A stretch of 64,000 nucleotides of DNA from Oryzomonas sp. (GTDB lineage Bacteria; Desulfobacterota; Desulfuromonadia; Geobacterales; Pseudopelobacteraceae): assembly GCA_031292255.1 (NCBI GenBank), contig JARLHN010000020.1:1-64000 (forward strand). Reading direction: 5' to 3'. Shown piece after piece: positions 44,494 to 53,259 of the stretch. The notes under the pieces are model-generated. The model was not told where the DNA came from, ran no database searches, and worked only from the letters and a program-made list of their open reading frames with translations. Within the stretch, counting starts at the first letter, position 1; each line of letters starts with the position of its first letter. The position numbers were made by a program, and so were the translations under genes.

Positions 44494-45754
44494 GATAAGC
44501 CCCCTTACCCGCGTGGAAGGACACGGACGCATCGAGGTTCACTTCGCGGGAACGAAGGTTGAGACGGTCTCCCTGTCACTCTACGAGTCGCCCCGTTTCT
44601 TCGAGGCCCTTCTCAAGGGGAAGAGCTACGCAGAGGTACCGGAGATCATCTGCCGCGTCTGCTCGCTCTGCTCCACAGTCCACCGTATCTGTTCCCTCCA
44701 CGCCATAGAAAGAGCCATGGATATTCAGGTGTCCGAGCAGGTCAGGCTCTACCGGGAACTCATCCTCTATGGCGGACATATTCAAAGCCACGCCCTCCAT
44801 CTCTTCTGCCTGGTTCTCCCCGACTGTTTTAATGTTGCCGGCCTTGCCGGTCTGGCCGACAAGGCCCCGCAAGAGTTGCAGAGGTGGTTGCGAATCAAGT
44901 CGGCCGGGAACTTGATCCAGGAAACCGTTGGCGGCAGAACCATTCACCCGGTCACCCTCATTCCCGGCGGCATGGGGAAACCGGTAGCCAGGGAAGGCTT
45001 GCTGAAGCTGAAGGAGGCCCTGCAGCGTGTCCTGCCCGAAACGCACCAGGCATACGAGTTGTTCCGCCCCTTTCTCCCGAATGGGGATAAACTGGCAACA
45101 CCCCGTTATTTGAGCGTGCGCCCGGAGGGGGCGTCGCCATTTCTCGGAGACAACCTGACCATGGGGAATGGCGAAACAATTCCCGCGGACTCGTACATGA
45201 ACCTGCTTTGCGAACGAATGTCCGGAACCGGCAATGCCAAGACAATCCTCGTCAAAAACCAACCCGCCACAGTCGGAGCCCTTGCGAGACTGAACCTGGG
45301 TATGCCGTTGACGCCGATGGCGGCCGCGGCCTTTGAAGAATCCAGGATGCTGCTGACGGACGCCGATATCCGCGCCAACAACCTGGCCCAGGCAGTCGAG
45401 TTGATCCTTACGGTGGAGCGCTCTCTGGATATTATCGAAATCCTGCTCAAGGCGGACTTTACCCGGGAAGAACCGGCCAGGATCGTGCCCAAAAAAGGTC
45501 GGGGAAGCACCGCGGTAGAGGCGCCCCGCGGGTTGCTCATCCATAGCTACAGCTTCGATGGCAGGGGGATCTGCCGGGGCGCCGACATTATAACTCCCAC
45601 CGTTATCAATCAAGCCGCCATGGAACGGGACCTGCTCGCCCTGGCCACACACATGGAGGGGGCGGATGATGAAGCGTTGACCGATGCCCTTGAACGGCTG
45701 GTGCGTGCCTATGACCCCTGCATTTCCTGCGCAGTGCATGTGCTGAAGATATAG
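44477..45754 (+). CDS. hydA: Group 3b hydrogenase alpha (large, NiFe) subunit
   Basis: 425 residues. The NiFe ligands are visible at both ends: C62 and C65 in ICRVCSLCSTVHRI and C415 and C418 in DPCISCAVHVLKI. LTRVEGHGRIEVH is the standard start. The protein ends seven residues after the last Cys with no long tail to be removed. It catalyses H2 oxidation or production and, with its partners, reduction of sulfur to sulfide. Its place next to the sulfur island makes a sulfide-forming role attractive, but it lacks the leader element found on the island operons. Ending at 45754, it closes the operon; maturation genes are not in the window. Confidence 0.93.
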   Translation: MSSVLEISPLTRVEGHGRIEVHFAGTKVETVSLSLYESPRFFEALLKGKSYAEVPEIICRVCSLCSTVHRICSLHAIERAMDIQVSEQVRLYRELILYGGHIQSHALHLFCLVLPDCFNVAGLAGLADKAPQELQRWLRIKSAGNLIQETVGGRTIHPVTLIPGGMGKPVAREGLLKLKEALQRVLPETHQAYELFRPFLPNGDKLATPRYLSVRPEGASPFLGDNLTMGNGETIPADSYMNLLCERMSGTGNAKTILVKNQPATVGALARLNLGMPLTPMAAAAFEESRMLLTDADIRANNLAQAVELILTVERSLDIIEILLKADFTREEPARIVPKKGRGSTAVEAPRGLLIHSYSFDGRGICRGADIITPTVINQAAMERDLLALATHMEGADDEALTDALERLVRAYDPCISCAVHVLKI

Positions 45755-45817
45755 AAGTGCGTTGGAACCAGCGGCGCTCCCGGCCTGAGCTTGCACCGGC
45801 ACATACCGGTTGACGCC

Positions 45818-46105
45818 CTACTTGAAGCGGGAGGCAGCCTTGTGCAGAGCGTGTTTCAACTCTGCCGCGGCCTTTTCCACCCCTTCCTTCAGAGTGTCCC
45901 AAAGCTCGCCACCCGTCTTTTCCAACTCATTCAACCTTTCCTTTACGACCATCTTTTTCCGGCGCAGATCCTCGATTTCCTTCATCAGTTCGGCCTTTAC
46001 CTCCGCGGAGACCAGCGATGTCCCGGCTTCGAGCCTATCGATCTTCACCTTCCACTCCTTGAGCTGCGCTTCCAGCCTCTCCAGATAATCCTCTTTCCTG
46101 TCCAT
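45818..46105 (-). CDS. Small coiled-coil protein
   Basis: 95 residues, strongly charged and helical: EDYLERLEAQLKEWKVKIDRLE, then KAELMKEIEDLRRKKMVVKERLNELEK show heptad spacing through most of the length. No signal or membrane segment. Such short helical proteins are frequent in this phylum and have no assigned function. It is downstream of a dodecin-like frame by 5 bp on the same strand and converges with the hydrogenase operon. Confidence 0.65.
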   Translation of the reverse strand: MDRKEDYLERLEAQLKEWKVKIDRLEAGTSLVSAEVKAELMKEIEDLRRKKMVVKERLNELEKTGGELWDTLKEGVEKAAAELKHALHKAASRFK

Positions 46106-46109
46106 ATCG

Positions 46110-46298
46110 CTACCCCTTTACGTGGAAGACCGCCTTGACCACCACCCGGTATTCGATGATTTTGCGGTTCTTGTCGTAAACAATAGCACAGTGGGGGCCA
46201 ACCTCAACCCATCCCCCGACATTCTTCTGAAATAAAGAAATCAAAAACTGAAGCGTATTGAGGCGCACCGCTTGACTTATTGCCGCGACCATACACAA
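46110..46298 (-). CDS. Dodecin-like protein, N-terminus uncertain
   Basis: The last 35 residues (VGGWVEVGPHCAIVYDKNRKIIEYRVVVKAVFHV) match the C-terminal two strands of dodecin, a flavin- or CoA-binding dodecameric storage protein, where -W-E-V-...-K-I-x-E-Y-x-V-x-x-K-V-x-F-x-V is normal. The N-terminal part (MCMVAAISQAVRLNTLQFL) does not match the usual helix well, so the gene could be truncated, frameshifted or simply divergent. It starts very close to the oppositely directed cfa gene. Confidence 0.4.
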   Translation of the reverse strand: MCMVAAISQAVRLNTLQFLISLFQKNVGGWVEVGPHCAIVYDKNRKIIEYRVVVKAVFHVKG

Positions 46299-46337
46299 TT
46301 ATATTATTACAACTCGATTCCACCAAGGGGACCTGCC

Positions 46338-47615
46338 ATGAAAGTTCCCAAGCCAAGCACATGCGTAGCACCGTTTTCGTGCAACAGCCGCAAGGAGGCC
46401 ATCGGTCGCAGGGTGTACGGAACCGACACCTGGTTGGCGCGCAGATTCCTGCAAACCATAGGTGACCCGCCATTACTGGTGACGTTGTGGGATGACACGA
46501 AAATTGCGCCACCCGGCTCCACACCGGCTGTCGGCATGATAATCCGCGACCGTGGCGCCTTGTTGCGGCTCTTGTCCAATCCCCAGCTCCACTTCGGTGA
46601 TGATTACTGCACCGGTCGGATCGAGATCGAAGGCGGGTTGGCGCAGTTCATGGAAACCGTTTACCGGGCCATGGGCCAAACTCCCCGATTCCGACGGACC
46701 TCGGAACCGGCCGCATATCGCCGCCATCAACCCCACCTGAACTCGCTTGAGGGCTCACGGCAAAACATCCATCACCACTACGATATCGGCAACGATTTTT
46801 ACCGGCTTTGGCTGGACGATGAAATGCTCTATACCTGCGCCTACTTTCCAGACCCGAACGCCTCGCTGGAAGCCGCACAAATCGCCAAGATGGACCTGGT
46901 CTGCCGCAAGCTGTGCCTCCGGCCAGGGCAGACCGTGGTGGAGGCGGGCTGCGGCTGGGGCGCATTGGCACGCCACATGGCCAGACACTACGGGGCCATC
47001 GTCAAAGCGTACAACATCTCCCATGAGCAGATCGCCTATAGCAGGGAGCGCGCCAAGCTCGAAGGGCTGGAGGGACGGGTCGAGTATGTGGAGGACGATT
47101 ATCGGGCCATTGCCGGAACATATGACGCATTCGTTTCCGTTGGGATGCTGGAGCATGTGGGACCTGACCATTATCAGGAACTGGGCGGGGTGATTGAACG
47201 ATCCCTGACGGAACAGGGCCTCGGACTGATCCACACCATCGGGCAAAATGTGGCGGCGCCCTTGAGCCCCTGGTTTCTGAAGCGGATCTTCCCCGGCAGC
47301 TATCCCCCTACCCTGCGGGAAATGATGGCACTCTTCGAACCCTTCGAATTCACCATTCTGGACGTGGAAAACCTGCGGCTGCACTATGCCAAAACGTGCG
47401 AAAACTGGCTCGATCGTTTCGAACAAAACCGGGACCAAATACGGGAGATGTTCGATGAGCGATTCATCAGGGCCTGGCGTCTCTACCTGTCCGGTTGCGT
47501 CGCTAATTTCAGCATCGGCGAGCTACAACTGTTCCAGGTGGTTTTCTCCCGCCCCGGCAACAACCGGATTCACCTGACCCGTTCCCATATGATCGCCGAC
47601 ACGGGTGTCCCCTGA
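46338..47615 (+). CDS. cfa: Cyclopropane-fatty-acyl-phospholipid synthase
   Basis: 425 residues. Cfa adds a methylene from S-adenosylmethionine to unsaturated acyl chains of membrane lipids. The N-terminal lipid-binding domain (about 1-130) contains LHFGDDYCTGRIEIEGGL; then NIHHHYDIGNDFYRLWLDDEMLYTCAYF, the SAM loop VVEAGCGWGALARHMAR, VSVGMLEHVGPDHY and FPGSYPPTLREMM are family landmarks. ATG 46338 follows AAGGGGAC. It overlaps by one base (TGATG) the next gene, an FAD oxidoreductase, so the two form a lipid-modifying unit. Confidence 0.93.
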   Translation: MKVPKPSTCVAPFSCNSRKEAIGRRVYGTDTWLARRFLQTIGDPPLLVTLWDDTKIAPPGSTPAVGMIIRDRGALLRLLSNPQLHFGDDYCTGRIEIEGGLAQFMETVYRAMGQTPRFRRTSEPAAYRRHQPHLNSLEGSRQNIHHHYDIGNDFYRLWLDDEMLYTCAYFPDPNASLEAAQIAKMDLVCRKLCLRPGQTVVEAGCGWGALARHMARHYGAIVKAYNISHEQIAYSRERAKLEGLEGRVEYVEDDYRAIAGTYDAFVSVGMLEHVGPDHYQELGGVIERSLTEQGLGLIHTIGQNVAAPLSPWFLKRIFPGSYPPTLREMMALFEPFEFTILDVENLRLHYAKTCENWLDRFEQNRDQIREMFDERFIRAWRLYLSGCVANFSIGELQLFQVVFSRPGNNRIHLTRSHMIADTGVP

Positions 47616-48760
47616 TGGAGTCGTGCGATGTGCTCATTGTCGGCGCAGGACCGGCAGGATCGACCTGCGCCGGAAGGCTTGCGCAAGCCGGGCTCGACGT
47701 GCTGTTGCTGGACAGGCAGGTCTTCCCGCGGGCCAAGCCGTGTGCCGGCTGGATAACGCCGTCGGTGTTGGAGACCCTGGCCATCGACCCGGAGGAATAC
47801 GGCCAGGGTCGGGTGCTCCAGCCAATCGCCAACTTCCGTACCGGTTTGATCCATGGACCTGACTTGATTACCCGTTATGGTCGCACCGTGAGCTACGGTA
47901 TCCTGCGGAGCGAGTTCGACCACTACCTGGTGCAACGTAGCGTAGCGCGCCTGGTGCCGGGTGAACCGGTAACGGTTTTTGACCGAAAAAACGGGGGCTG
48001 GCTCGTAAACGGGCGTATCAGAGCCCGGCTCCTGGTTGGAGCGGGTGGCCATTATTGCCCGGTAGCGCGCTTTCTGGGGGCACGGATCGGCCATGAGCCG
48101 GTCATTGCGGCACAGGTAACGGAGCTTGCCATGACCCCGGACCAGGAGCGTCTCTGCCGCATCCCTGCCGATACGCCGGCCCTGTTTTTCTGCAGGGACA
48201 TGAAGGGATACGGGTGGCTGTTCAGGAAAGGGAAGTTTCTCAATGTCGGCTTGGGCCGGATGGATACGAACCATTTGGGCAGCCATATGAAGGATTTCTG
48301 CACGTTTCTCGAGGGGCGCGGGTATCTGGCACCCGGAAGCGTCGCCGGCATCCAAGGGCATGCCTATCGGTTATACCAGCGCCAGGGGGGGCGCGCCCGC
48401 GTTGGCGACGGGGTGCTGCTGATCGGTGACGCGGCCGGGCTTGCCCAGCCGCAGAGCGGCGAAGGTATCCTGGCGGCGATCGAGTCGGCCCTGCTGGCAA
48501 GCGATGCCATTCTGACGGCCAACGGCGACTATGGACGCAACAGACTCAGGATGTATAATGAACGACTCTCCGGCCGCTTTGGCGTCAATGGCAGGGAAAT
48601 CCCCGCCTCGCCCTTATTGTCCGGACCCATGCGGTTTCTCGGGGCCAGGCTTCTCTCCAGCAGATGGTTTTGCCGTAATATCGTGTTGGACCGCTGGTTT
48701 TTGCATAAATATCAACAAGCACTTTATGCGGCTCCGAATCGTGAGTCGGCGGACAGGTGA
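47615..48760 (+). CDS. FAD-dependent geranylgeranyl-reductase-family enzyme
   Basis: 381 residues. DVLIVGAGPAGSTCAGRLAQAGLDVLLLDRQ is the FAD-binding Rossmann start; PRAKPCAGWITPSVL and GVLLIGDAAGLAQPQSGEGILAAIESALLAS are typical of the geranylgeranyl reductase group, which saturates isoprenoid or other lipid double bonds. It overlaps cfa (start at 47615), so a membrane-lipid substrate is likely; quinone or carotenoid tails are alternatives. No membrane segment is predicted by eye. It is followed by a strong terminator. Confidence 0.85.
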   Translation: MESCDVLIVGAGPAGSTCAGRLAQAGLDVLLLDRQVFPRAKPCAGWITPSVLETLAIDPEEYGQGRVLQPIANFRTGLIHGPDLITRYGRTVSYGILRSEFDHYLVQRSVARLVPGEPVTVFDRKNGGWLVNGRIRARLLVGAGGHYCPVARFLGARIGHEPVIAAQVTELAMTPDQERLCRIPADTPALFFCRDMKGYGWLFRKGKFLNVGLGRMDTNHLGSHMKDFCTFLEGRGYLAPGSVAGIQGHAYRLYQRQGGRARVGDGVLLIGDAAGLAQPQSGEGILAAIESALLASDAILTANGDYGRNRLRMYNERLSGRFGVNGREIPASPLLSGPMRFLGARLLSSRWFCRNIVLDRWFLHKYQQALYAAPNRESADR

Positions 48761-48796
48761 CCAACGCGATGCCCATTGCCGGGCGCACAAACGACA

Positions 48797-48823
48797 AAGG
48801 CCGCCCCGGAATGAGGCGGCCTT
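48797..48823. terminator. Intrinsic-type hairpin after the reductase gene
   Basis: AAGGCCGCC and GGCGGCCTT pair perfectly around a 9-base loop, 37 bases past the stop. The T run is short, so efficiency is uncertain. Confidence 0.65.
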
Positions 48824-48838
48824 ACGGTAATGCACTCC

Positions 48839-48877
48839 AATAGTTTCTCATCCGGAGCTGCCGGATGGCAACTAATT
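48839..48877. repeat. Short palindromic repeat (R2, copy 3)
   Basis: AATAGTTTCTCATCCGGA and CCGGATGGCAACTAATT flank GCTG. Same family as at 24.3 kb, with a few mismatches between arms. Confidence 0.8.
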
Positions 48878-48886
48878 TGAATCAGG

Positions 48887-49015
48887 TTAATCATCTCCTT
48901 CGTCTCCAGCCATTAAGTCGAAATGACAGGAATCAACATGCCTTGGGTGCCCGCCCCATACTGCTTCGAGGAGCAAGACCGTTCCGATAATAAGCATTAA
49001 CATCAGGATTATCAT
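48887..49015 (-). CDS. Putative 42-residue membrane peptide
   Basis: A short minus-strand frame: MIILMLMLIIGTVLLLEAVW forms one hydrophobic helix, followed by a polar, acidic tail with His and Cys. The ATG is preceded by AAAGGGGGCG at a good distance. It stands alone between a palindromic repeat and an empty region. No family is recognised, but the ribosome site and membrane-helix composition make it more than a random frame. Confidence 0.45.
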   Translation of the reverse strand: MIILMLMLIIGTVLLLEAVWGGHPRHVDSCHFDLMAGDEGDD

Positions 49016-49245
49016 ATTCTTCGCCCCCTTTCTCCGCATAGACCGTCCCTTACATTCAAATTATAACCCTCTTGGATGGTTTGGTCATTTGGAAAATGGG
49101 CCTCTGTCCGTGGATAGGCTTCAACGTTATTAGATCCGTTGACGGGGCTATCTTCAACCTCCCCTCCTAGTTTAGGAGGACCCTCTGGGGCCTAAAGGTC
49201 CGGGGGTGGTAGCCATCCGAGGCTCCAGGCGGCAAACAGGTGAAA

Positions 49246-49605
49246 CTACTCAACCGAGTACTCTGCGACACCAATCTCCAGTAAGTACAGACGAATATCA
49301 ACCGAGTATTTCTCAGCAAACGCTGAGAATAATGAAACAATTTTTTCAAGAATCTCTCTTGCCAAGGTGTGTTTTGACGACAATCGCGGCTCGTTGCTGC
49401 TGGATAATATCTTGATCCTGATATCGGAACCGACATCACGAGTGCTCGCTTGTGAAAATTCCAAAGAAACTTGCTCCGGTTTGAGCAAAGCCATATAACC
49501 ACCCGGCACTTCCAACAATCCTGAAATAATGGCAGGTAATTCCTTTGCCATAATATCCAGTGCTTCCGATTTAACATTTGACTTGGTGATGACCGAAACA
49601 TTCAT
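49246..49605 (-). CDS. Hypothetical protein, 119 residues
   Basis: MNVSVITKSNVKSEALDIMAKELPAI starts from ATG 49605 with AAAGGAG nine bases upstream. The mix of a first strand, a long helix (EALDIMAKELPAIISGLL), central strands (VSLEFSQ, DIRIKIL) and a second helix (TLAREILEKIVSLFSAFAEKY) is reminiscent of the tautomerase/MIF fold, but the N-terminal catalytic Pro is missing. I do not recognise the family. It stands alone. The rest of 49016-49245 contains nothing I can call. Confidence 0.6.
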   Translation of the reverse strand: MNVSVITKSNVKSEALDIMAKELPAIISGLLEVPGGYMALLKPEQVSLEFSQASTRDVGSDIRIKILSSSNEPRLSSKHTLAREILEKIVSLFSAFAEKYSVDIRLYLLEIGVAEYSVE

Positions 49606-49983
49606 AAAACTGCTCTCCTTTTTGCATAATTCCGGGTTTTTCAAGTTCGGCTACCGAGAACATTTATCGACCCGTTTATCAATAAAACCTGATCGTGTTT
49701 CTACACGACATTTTCGTTTATTTCAAACGCAATTTCAGCCTGTTAAAAAATTAACACTCTTTTCCGGATGATAAAAATAGTACCATTTCACGAACGTTTC
49801 ATTAACCTTCTTGATTTACACGGAAAAAAAAGACAGGAGCACATCTGAATACATCATTTTGATACATCGTCAAACGCCCTGAGTCAATGCTTCCGAACGG
49901 CAGTTCATGCCTTTCGTGGACAACCGCTTTTTCCGGGATACAACAAAAAGAAGGTCGGCATAAAAATGGCAACCCACTTTTCA

Positions 49984-50012
49984 TTGACAAAATAAAATCG
50001 GTTTGATATATA
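49984..50012 (+). promoter_or_regulatory. Promoter of tRNA-Asp
   Basis: TTGACA (49984-49989), 17-base spacer, TATATA (50007-50012), about 50 bases before the tRNA. The region 49606-49983 shows no gene. Confidence 0.7.
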
Positions 50013-50061
50013 ACGTATTCCTGTTTCCGACCCATCCATTAGTTCCATCAGGCGCCTTATT

Positions 50062-50138
50062 GGGGTTGTAGCTCAGTCGGTTAGAGTGCCAGCCTGTCAC
50101 GCTGGAAGTCGCGGGTTCGAGCCCCGTCAACCCCGCCA
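50062..50138 (+). tRNA. tRNA-Asp (GTC)
   Basis: Complete cloverleaf: acceptor GGGGTTG/CAACCCC, D-arm AGCTCAGTCGGTTAGAGT, anticodon stem CCAGC/GCTGG with loop CTGTCAC giving anticodon GTC (50096-50098), T-arm with GGTTCGAGCC, discriminator G and encoded CCA. Confidence 0.97.
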
Positions 50139-50142
50139 TTTA

Positions 50143-50173
50143 AAAAGGGTATCCGCCAAGCGGATACCCTTTT
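50143..50173. terminator. Terminator of tRNA-Asp
   Basis: AAAAGGGTATCCGC and GCGGATACCCTTTT pair perfectly around CAA, beginning 5 bases after the tRNA; a T run closes it. Confidence 0.9.
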
Positions 50174-50197
50174 CAAACATGGAAAGCCGCGTATCCC

Positions 50198-50647
50198 ATG
50201 AACGAATCCGATTACTCTATGCCTGTTGTCAAAGATGCCCCCCTTCCCTTTCGCATGCCGGACTGGATTGCCCTAGCCCCATTTGAAACCTACCTCGGGA
50301 TGAGCATAGACGAGGCTGCCGATGGCAGGGCGGTGCTTTCCATGCCGTTTAGCGTGGCCCATTGCCAGGGCGCGGGACTCATGCACGGCGGCGCCATGAC
50401 CTCGCTGGCCGACACAGCGCTCGCCATTGCCATCAAGACCCTCCTTCCCGAGGGGACTCACTTCGCAACCATCGAATTGTCCATGCAATTCAAGAGTCCG
50501 GTGCGGTGGGGAACGATACGGGGAATTGCCGAAGTGACCGACAGGACGGAAAGGGACATAACCGGCACGGTGGCCATCGTGGACGAGGACGGGATAACGG
50601 CCGCCACCTTCCAGGCACGCTTTCGCGTCAAAAGACTTCACAATTAA
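50198..50647 (+). CDS. PaaI-type hotdog thioesterase
   Basis: 149 residues of the hotdog fold. LAPFETYLGMSIDEAADGRAVLSMPF, then HCQGAGLMHGGAMTSLADTALAIAIKTLL (the HGG-x(3)-LAD motif with the catalytic Asp on the long helix) and FATIELSMQFKSPVRWGTIRGIAEV are typical of PaaI-like acyl-CoA thioesterases. The substrate is not specified by sequence. TAATG overlap couples it to the TonB-like gene that follows. Confidence 0.88.
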   Translation: MNESDYSMPVVKDAPLPFRMPDWIALAPFETYLGMSIDEAADGRAVLSMPFSVAHCQGAGLMHGGAMTSLADTALAIAIKTLLPEGTHFATIELSMQFKSPVRWGTIRGIAEVTDRTERDITGTVAIVDEDGITAATFQARFRVKRLHN

Positions 50648-51384
50648 TGACTCTCTCACAAATACTCGACACCAACCCGCTGGGAGCGTCTTATGTTCAC
50701 CGCAAACGCTGGATGGGATGCGCATTGGCAATCTCGCTCATGCTGCACCTGCTGGCGGTTGCCTTTATAATCGCGGCCGGAAGCACCATCAGGAACACCC
50801 CTGCCACAAGCGGCATACTGGTCGAGAACGTTGCGCTCTCTCCGGCAATCAGTCGGCCCAAGCCGGCGGAGACCTTGCTTGCCCCAACACCACCCGAGAC
50901 AGAGCCCCCATCCAACGTTTCACCCGGCGAAAAACCTCTCCAAGCCCCTCCTGCCGCGCAGCCATCCCCCAAGGGAAAGGCTCCCGAGGAGATGAAGGAA
51001 CTGATGACAACTCCGCTGGGGCTCGGCATGACCTACGGCTATGTCAGCAGCCTGGGAGAAGGCAACTCGCTTAGGGAGGATATCCGTGGATATTATTTTG
51101 AATTGGTGGAGAGGATTAACCGTGAATGGTGGAAAAGGGCAGTTGGGCTGAAAGAGCCGATCCGCCAGGATGGAATCATCGAATTGTACTTGCGGCCCGA
51201 TGGTTCCATCATCTCTCAGAGGATGTATCAGGGGACGGGATCGCAGGAAGCCGATCAGATCCTCCAGGATGTCATCAAGGCGGTGTCGCCCCTGCCACCC
51301 CTCCCGGCCAGCTTTGACCGGGATATGTTCCTGGCGCCGCTCAGAATAAAGGCGCCCTCCTATCTTTTCCGTTTCAAAGGCTGA
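50647..51384 (+). CDS. TonB-like envelope protein
   Basis: 245 residues. One N-terminal membrane helix (MGCALAISLMLHLLAVAFIIAAG, about 23-45), a Pro-rich stretch (about 70-112), then a C-terminal domain (about 150-245) with FELVERINREWWKR, IIELYLRPDGSIISQRMYQGTGSQEADQILQDVIK typical of TonB/TolA C-terminal folds. It probably spans the periplasm and transmits force or binds an outer-membrane partner. ExbB/ExbD are not adjacent. Start by TAATG overlap with the thioesterase gene. Confidence 0.75.
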   Translation: MTLSQILDTNPLGASYVHRKRWMGCALAISLMLHLLAVAFIIAAGSTIRNTPATSGILVENVALSPAISRPKPAETLLAPTPPETEPPSNVSPGEKPLQAPPAAQPSPKGKAPEEMKELMTTPLGLGMTYGYVSSLGEGNSLREDIRGYYFELVERINREWWKRAVGLKEPIRQDGIIELYLRPDGSIISQRMYQGTGSQEADQILQDVIKAVSPLPPLPASFDRDMFLAPLRIKAPSYLFRFKG

Positions 51385-51396
51385 TCGAGACTAAAA

Positions 51397-53259
51397 TCAC
51401 TTCAGCTCAAAGTCCCGCAACTCCTCATCGGAAAAATCAAGGGAGTCGCCGGCATTCTTGAGGCGTGCGTGGACGTCGCGGAAGTCGGCATTCACGGCAT
51501 CGATCTCCGCCATCAGCGCGGAAGCCTTCTCGTCATGTCCCTGTGCCTCCAAAACCAACGCCAGTTCATACTTTACTATGCAGGCATCCTCAAGGCTCAA
51601 CCCCGGCTTCATCAGGGCGTTCAAAACCCCTTCGGCGGCGTCCAGGTCCCCCCGCTCGCGCAGGCAGACCGCTTGCAATGCAAGGCACTCCACCCTGCGG
51701 GCAGGGTCGCCGGCGGCTTGCTGAAACTCGTTGATGGCCTCGTCATACAGCCCCATCTCTTTAAAAGCGACCCCCAAATCATAATGGGACTGGGAATCGG
51801 AACCGTCCAGACTGCTGCCGAACCTGACGCTGCGCGGAGTACTGGAGATTGAGTCCGTGACATCGCCGAAAGCCTCAGGCCACCCCCCGTCAGGAGCGCC
51901 ACCCCCATCCATTCCGGCAGCAGGACTCTCAAACGGAAAATCATCGATGTCCAGCTCTATCTCGATTTCATCCTCATCCGGCAGTGCGTCGACGCCGCCT
52001 TGCACGCCAACATCGACGGCAGCGGCAATCTCCGCAGCCGGTTCGGTCTTCTCCGGCATATAGACGCCGGCATCCATGCCCGCAAGGTCATCCGGCAATG
52101 CTGAAGCCTCAGAGGCATCTTCGCCTTCATCTACGAAGTCCTCCGTCCCGGCAGGCGATTCGGTCGATTCTGGAAGGAGCACATTCTTTGACGAGAATTT
52201 GTTCAACGCCTGGATCTTGGCCTCCAGCTGGCCTGCCTCGTCAAGCATGCCCGCCGCCACGCAGACCTTTCGGTATCCTTCAAGAATACGGGAGTTTATG
52301 GGATCAAAGTCGGCAAGGCTCCGATAGATGGCCACCAGTTCGGCATACGCACCGGAAGAGATGACATCATGCTCGAACCGGTCAAGCAGGGCCAGCGCCC
52401 CCTTGATGTCTTTCAGGTCGGCATGGCACGCTATCAAACCGGTCTTGGCCGAGACCTCGTCGGGAAAATATCGCATAAAATGTTGATAAACTCCCAAAAG
52501 CTGCTGGGGTTGCTCAAGACGGCGATATGCCCGGATGATCAGTTCCCATACCTTTTTATCTTTGGGATTGTTTCGCAGCAGCACCTGAAGACCGCTGACC
52601 GCCTTGGCGATATTCCCTTCTTCCAGCTGGTTGGCAAGCACCTCGACGACGAATTCCGTCTTTTCCGGAAAGAGCTGCTGAACGCGCGTATTCAGATTGG
52701 CAAAAGATCCGGATTCCCCCCGCGCCTGCAAGAGCAGTGCAAGTTGTCCGAACAGGGCGTATGACTCTTGTTTTCTGTCGGCGTGGAAATATGCCTCGGC
52801 CAGCTTGAATTTGATGTTGGCGTTCTGCGGGTCAACATTCTGCATCTTTTCGAGTATCTTGAGCGATTCAGCCGCATTGGATTCCCGCTCGTAATAGTCA
52901 TACGCCAGCTTGTATTCGGCAAGGGCATTGCCGACCAGGCCGTGTTTTTCGTTCAGGCCGGCAAGGGTCAGGGTAGTGGCGACGTCGCCGGGGAAAAGCT
53001 TCTGCACCTGCTTAAACACAGCGATCGCCTTCTGGTAGAAACCACCCGAGGCGTAATGCTTGCCGATGGTCTCATACTCGGTTCGCGCACTATCGGGCTG
53101 CCCCGCCTTGACGAAAAGTTCTGCCAGTTTCTGGCGCAGGTTGATGGCGGAAGGCTCAAGGGACAGTACCTGCACGTAGATCTTGACGGCCTTATCCAAC
53201 TGGCCGCGTTGAATGAACTTTTGAGCCTCTTCTATCAGTTTGTCCTTATTGGAACTCAC
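51397..53259 (-). CDS. Tetratricopeptide-repeat protein
   Basis: 620 residues. Repeating helix pairs with TPR spacing fill residues 1-345 (EEAQKFIQRGQLDKAVKIYVQVLSLEP; KAGQPDSARTEYETIGKHY; YHMRYF-type units) and again 475-600 (SQSHYDLGVAFKEMGLYDEAINEFQQAA). Between them (about 355-470) is an acidic, low-complexity linker rich in Asp, Glu, Ala and Pro (EDEIEIELDIDDFPFESP). No enzyme domain or signal peptide. It is probably a scaffold for a protein complex, as with FrzS/SgmX-like or pilus- and motility-linked TPR proteins in the group; the partner is unknown. Confidence 0.85.
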   Translation of the reverse strand: MSSNKDKLIEEAQKFIQRGQLDKAVKIYVQVLSLEPSAINLRQKLAELFVKAGQPDSARTEYETIGKHYASGGFYQKAIAVFKQVQKLFPGDVATTLTLAGLNEKHGLVGNALAEYKLAYDYYERESNAAESLKILEKMQNVDPQNANIKFKLAEAYFHADRKQESYALFGQLALLLQARGESGSFANLNTRVQQLFPEKTEFVVEVLANQLEEGNIAKAVSGLQVLLRNNPKDKKVWELIIRAYRRLEQPQQLLGVYQHFMRYFPDEVSAKTGLIACHADLKDIKGALALLDRFEHDVISSGAYAELVAIYRSLADFDPINSRILEGYRKVCVAAGMLDEAGQLEAKIQALNKFSSKNVLLPESTESPAGTEDFVDEGEDASEASALPDDLAGMDAGVYMPEKTEPAAEIAAAVDVGVQGGVDALPDEDEIEIELDIDDFPFESPAAGMDGGGAPDGGWPEAFGDVTDSISSTPRSVRFGSSLDGSDSQSHYDLGVAFKEMGLYDEAINEFQQAAGDPARRVECLALQAVCLRERGDLDAAEGVLNALMKPGLSLEDACIVKYELALVLEAQGHDEKASALMAEIDAVNADFRDVHARLKNAGDSLDFSDEELRDFELK

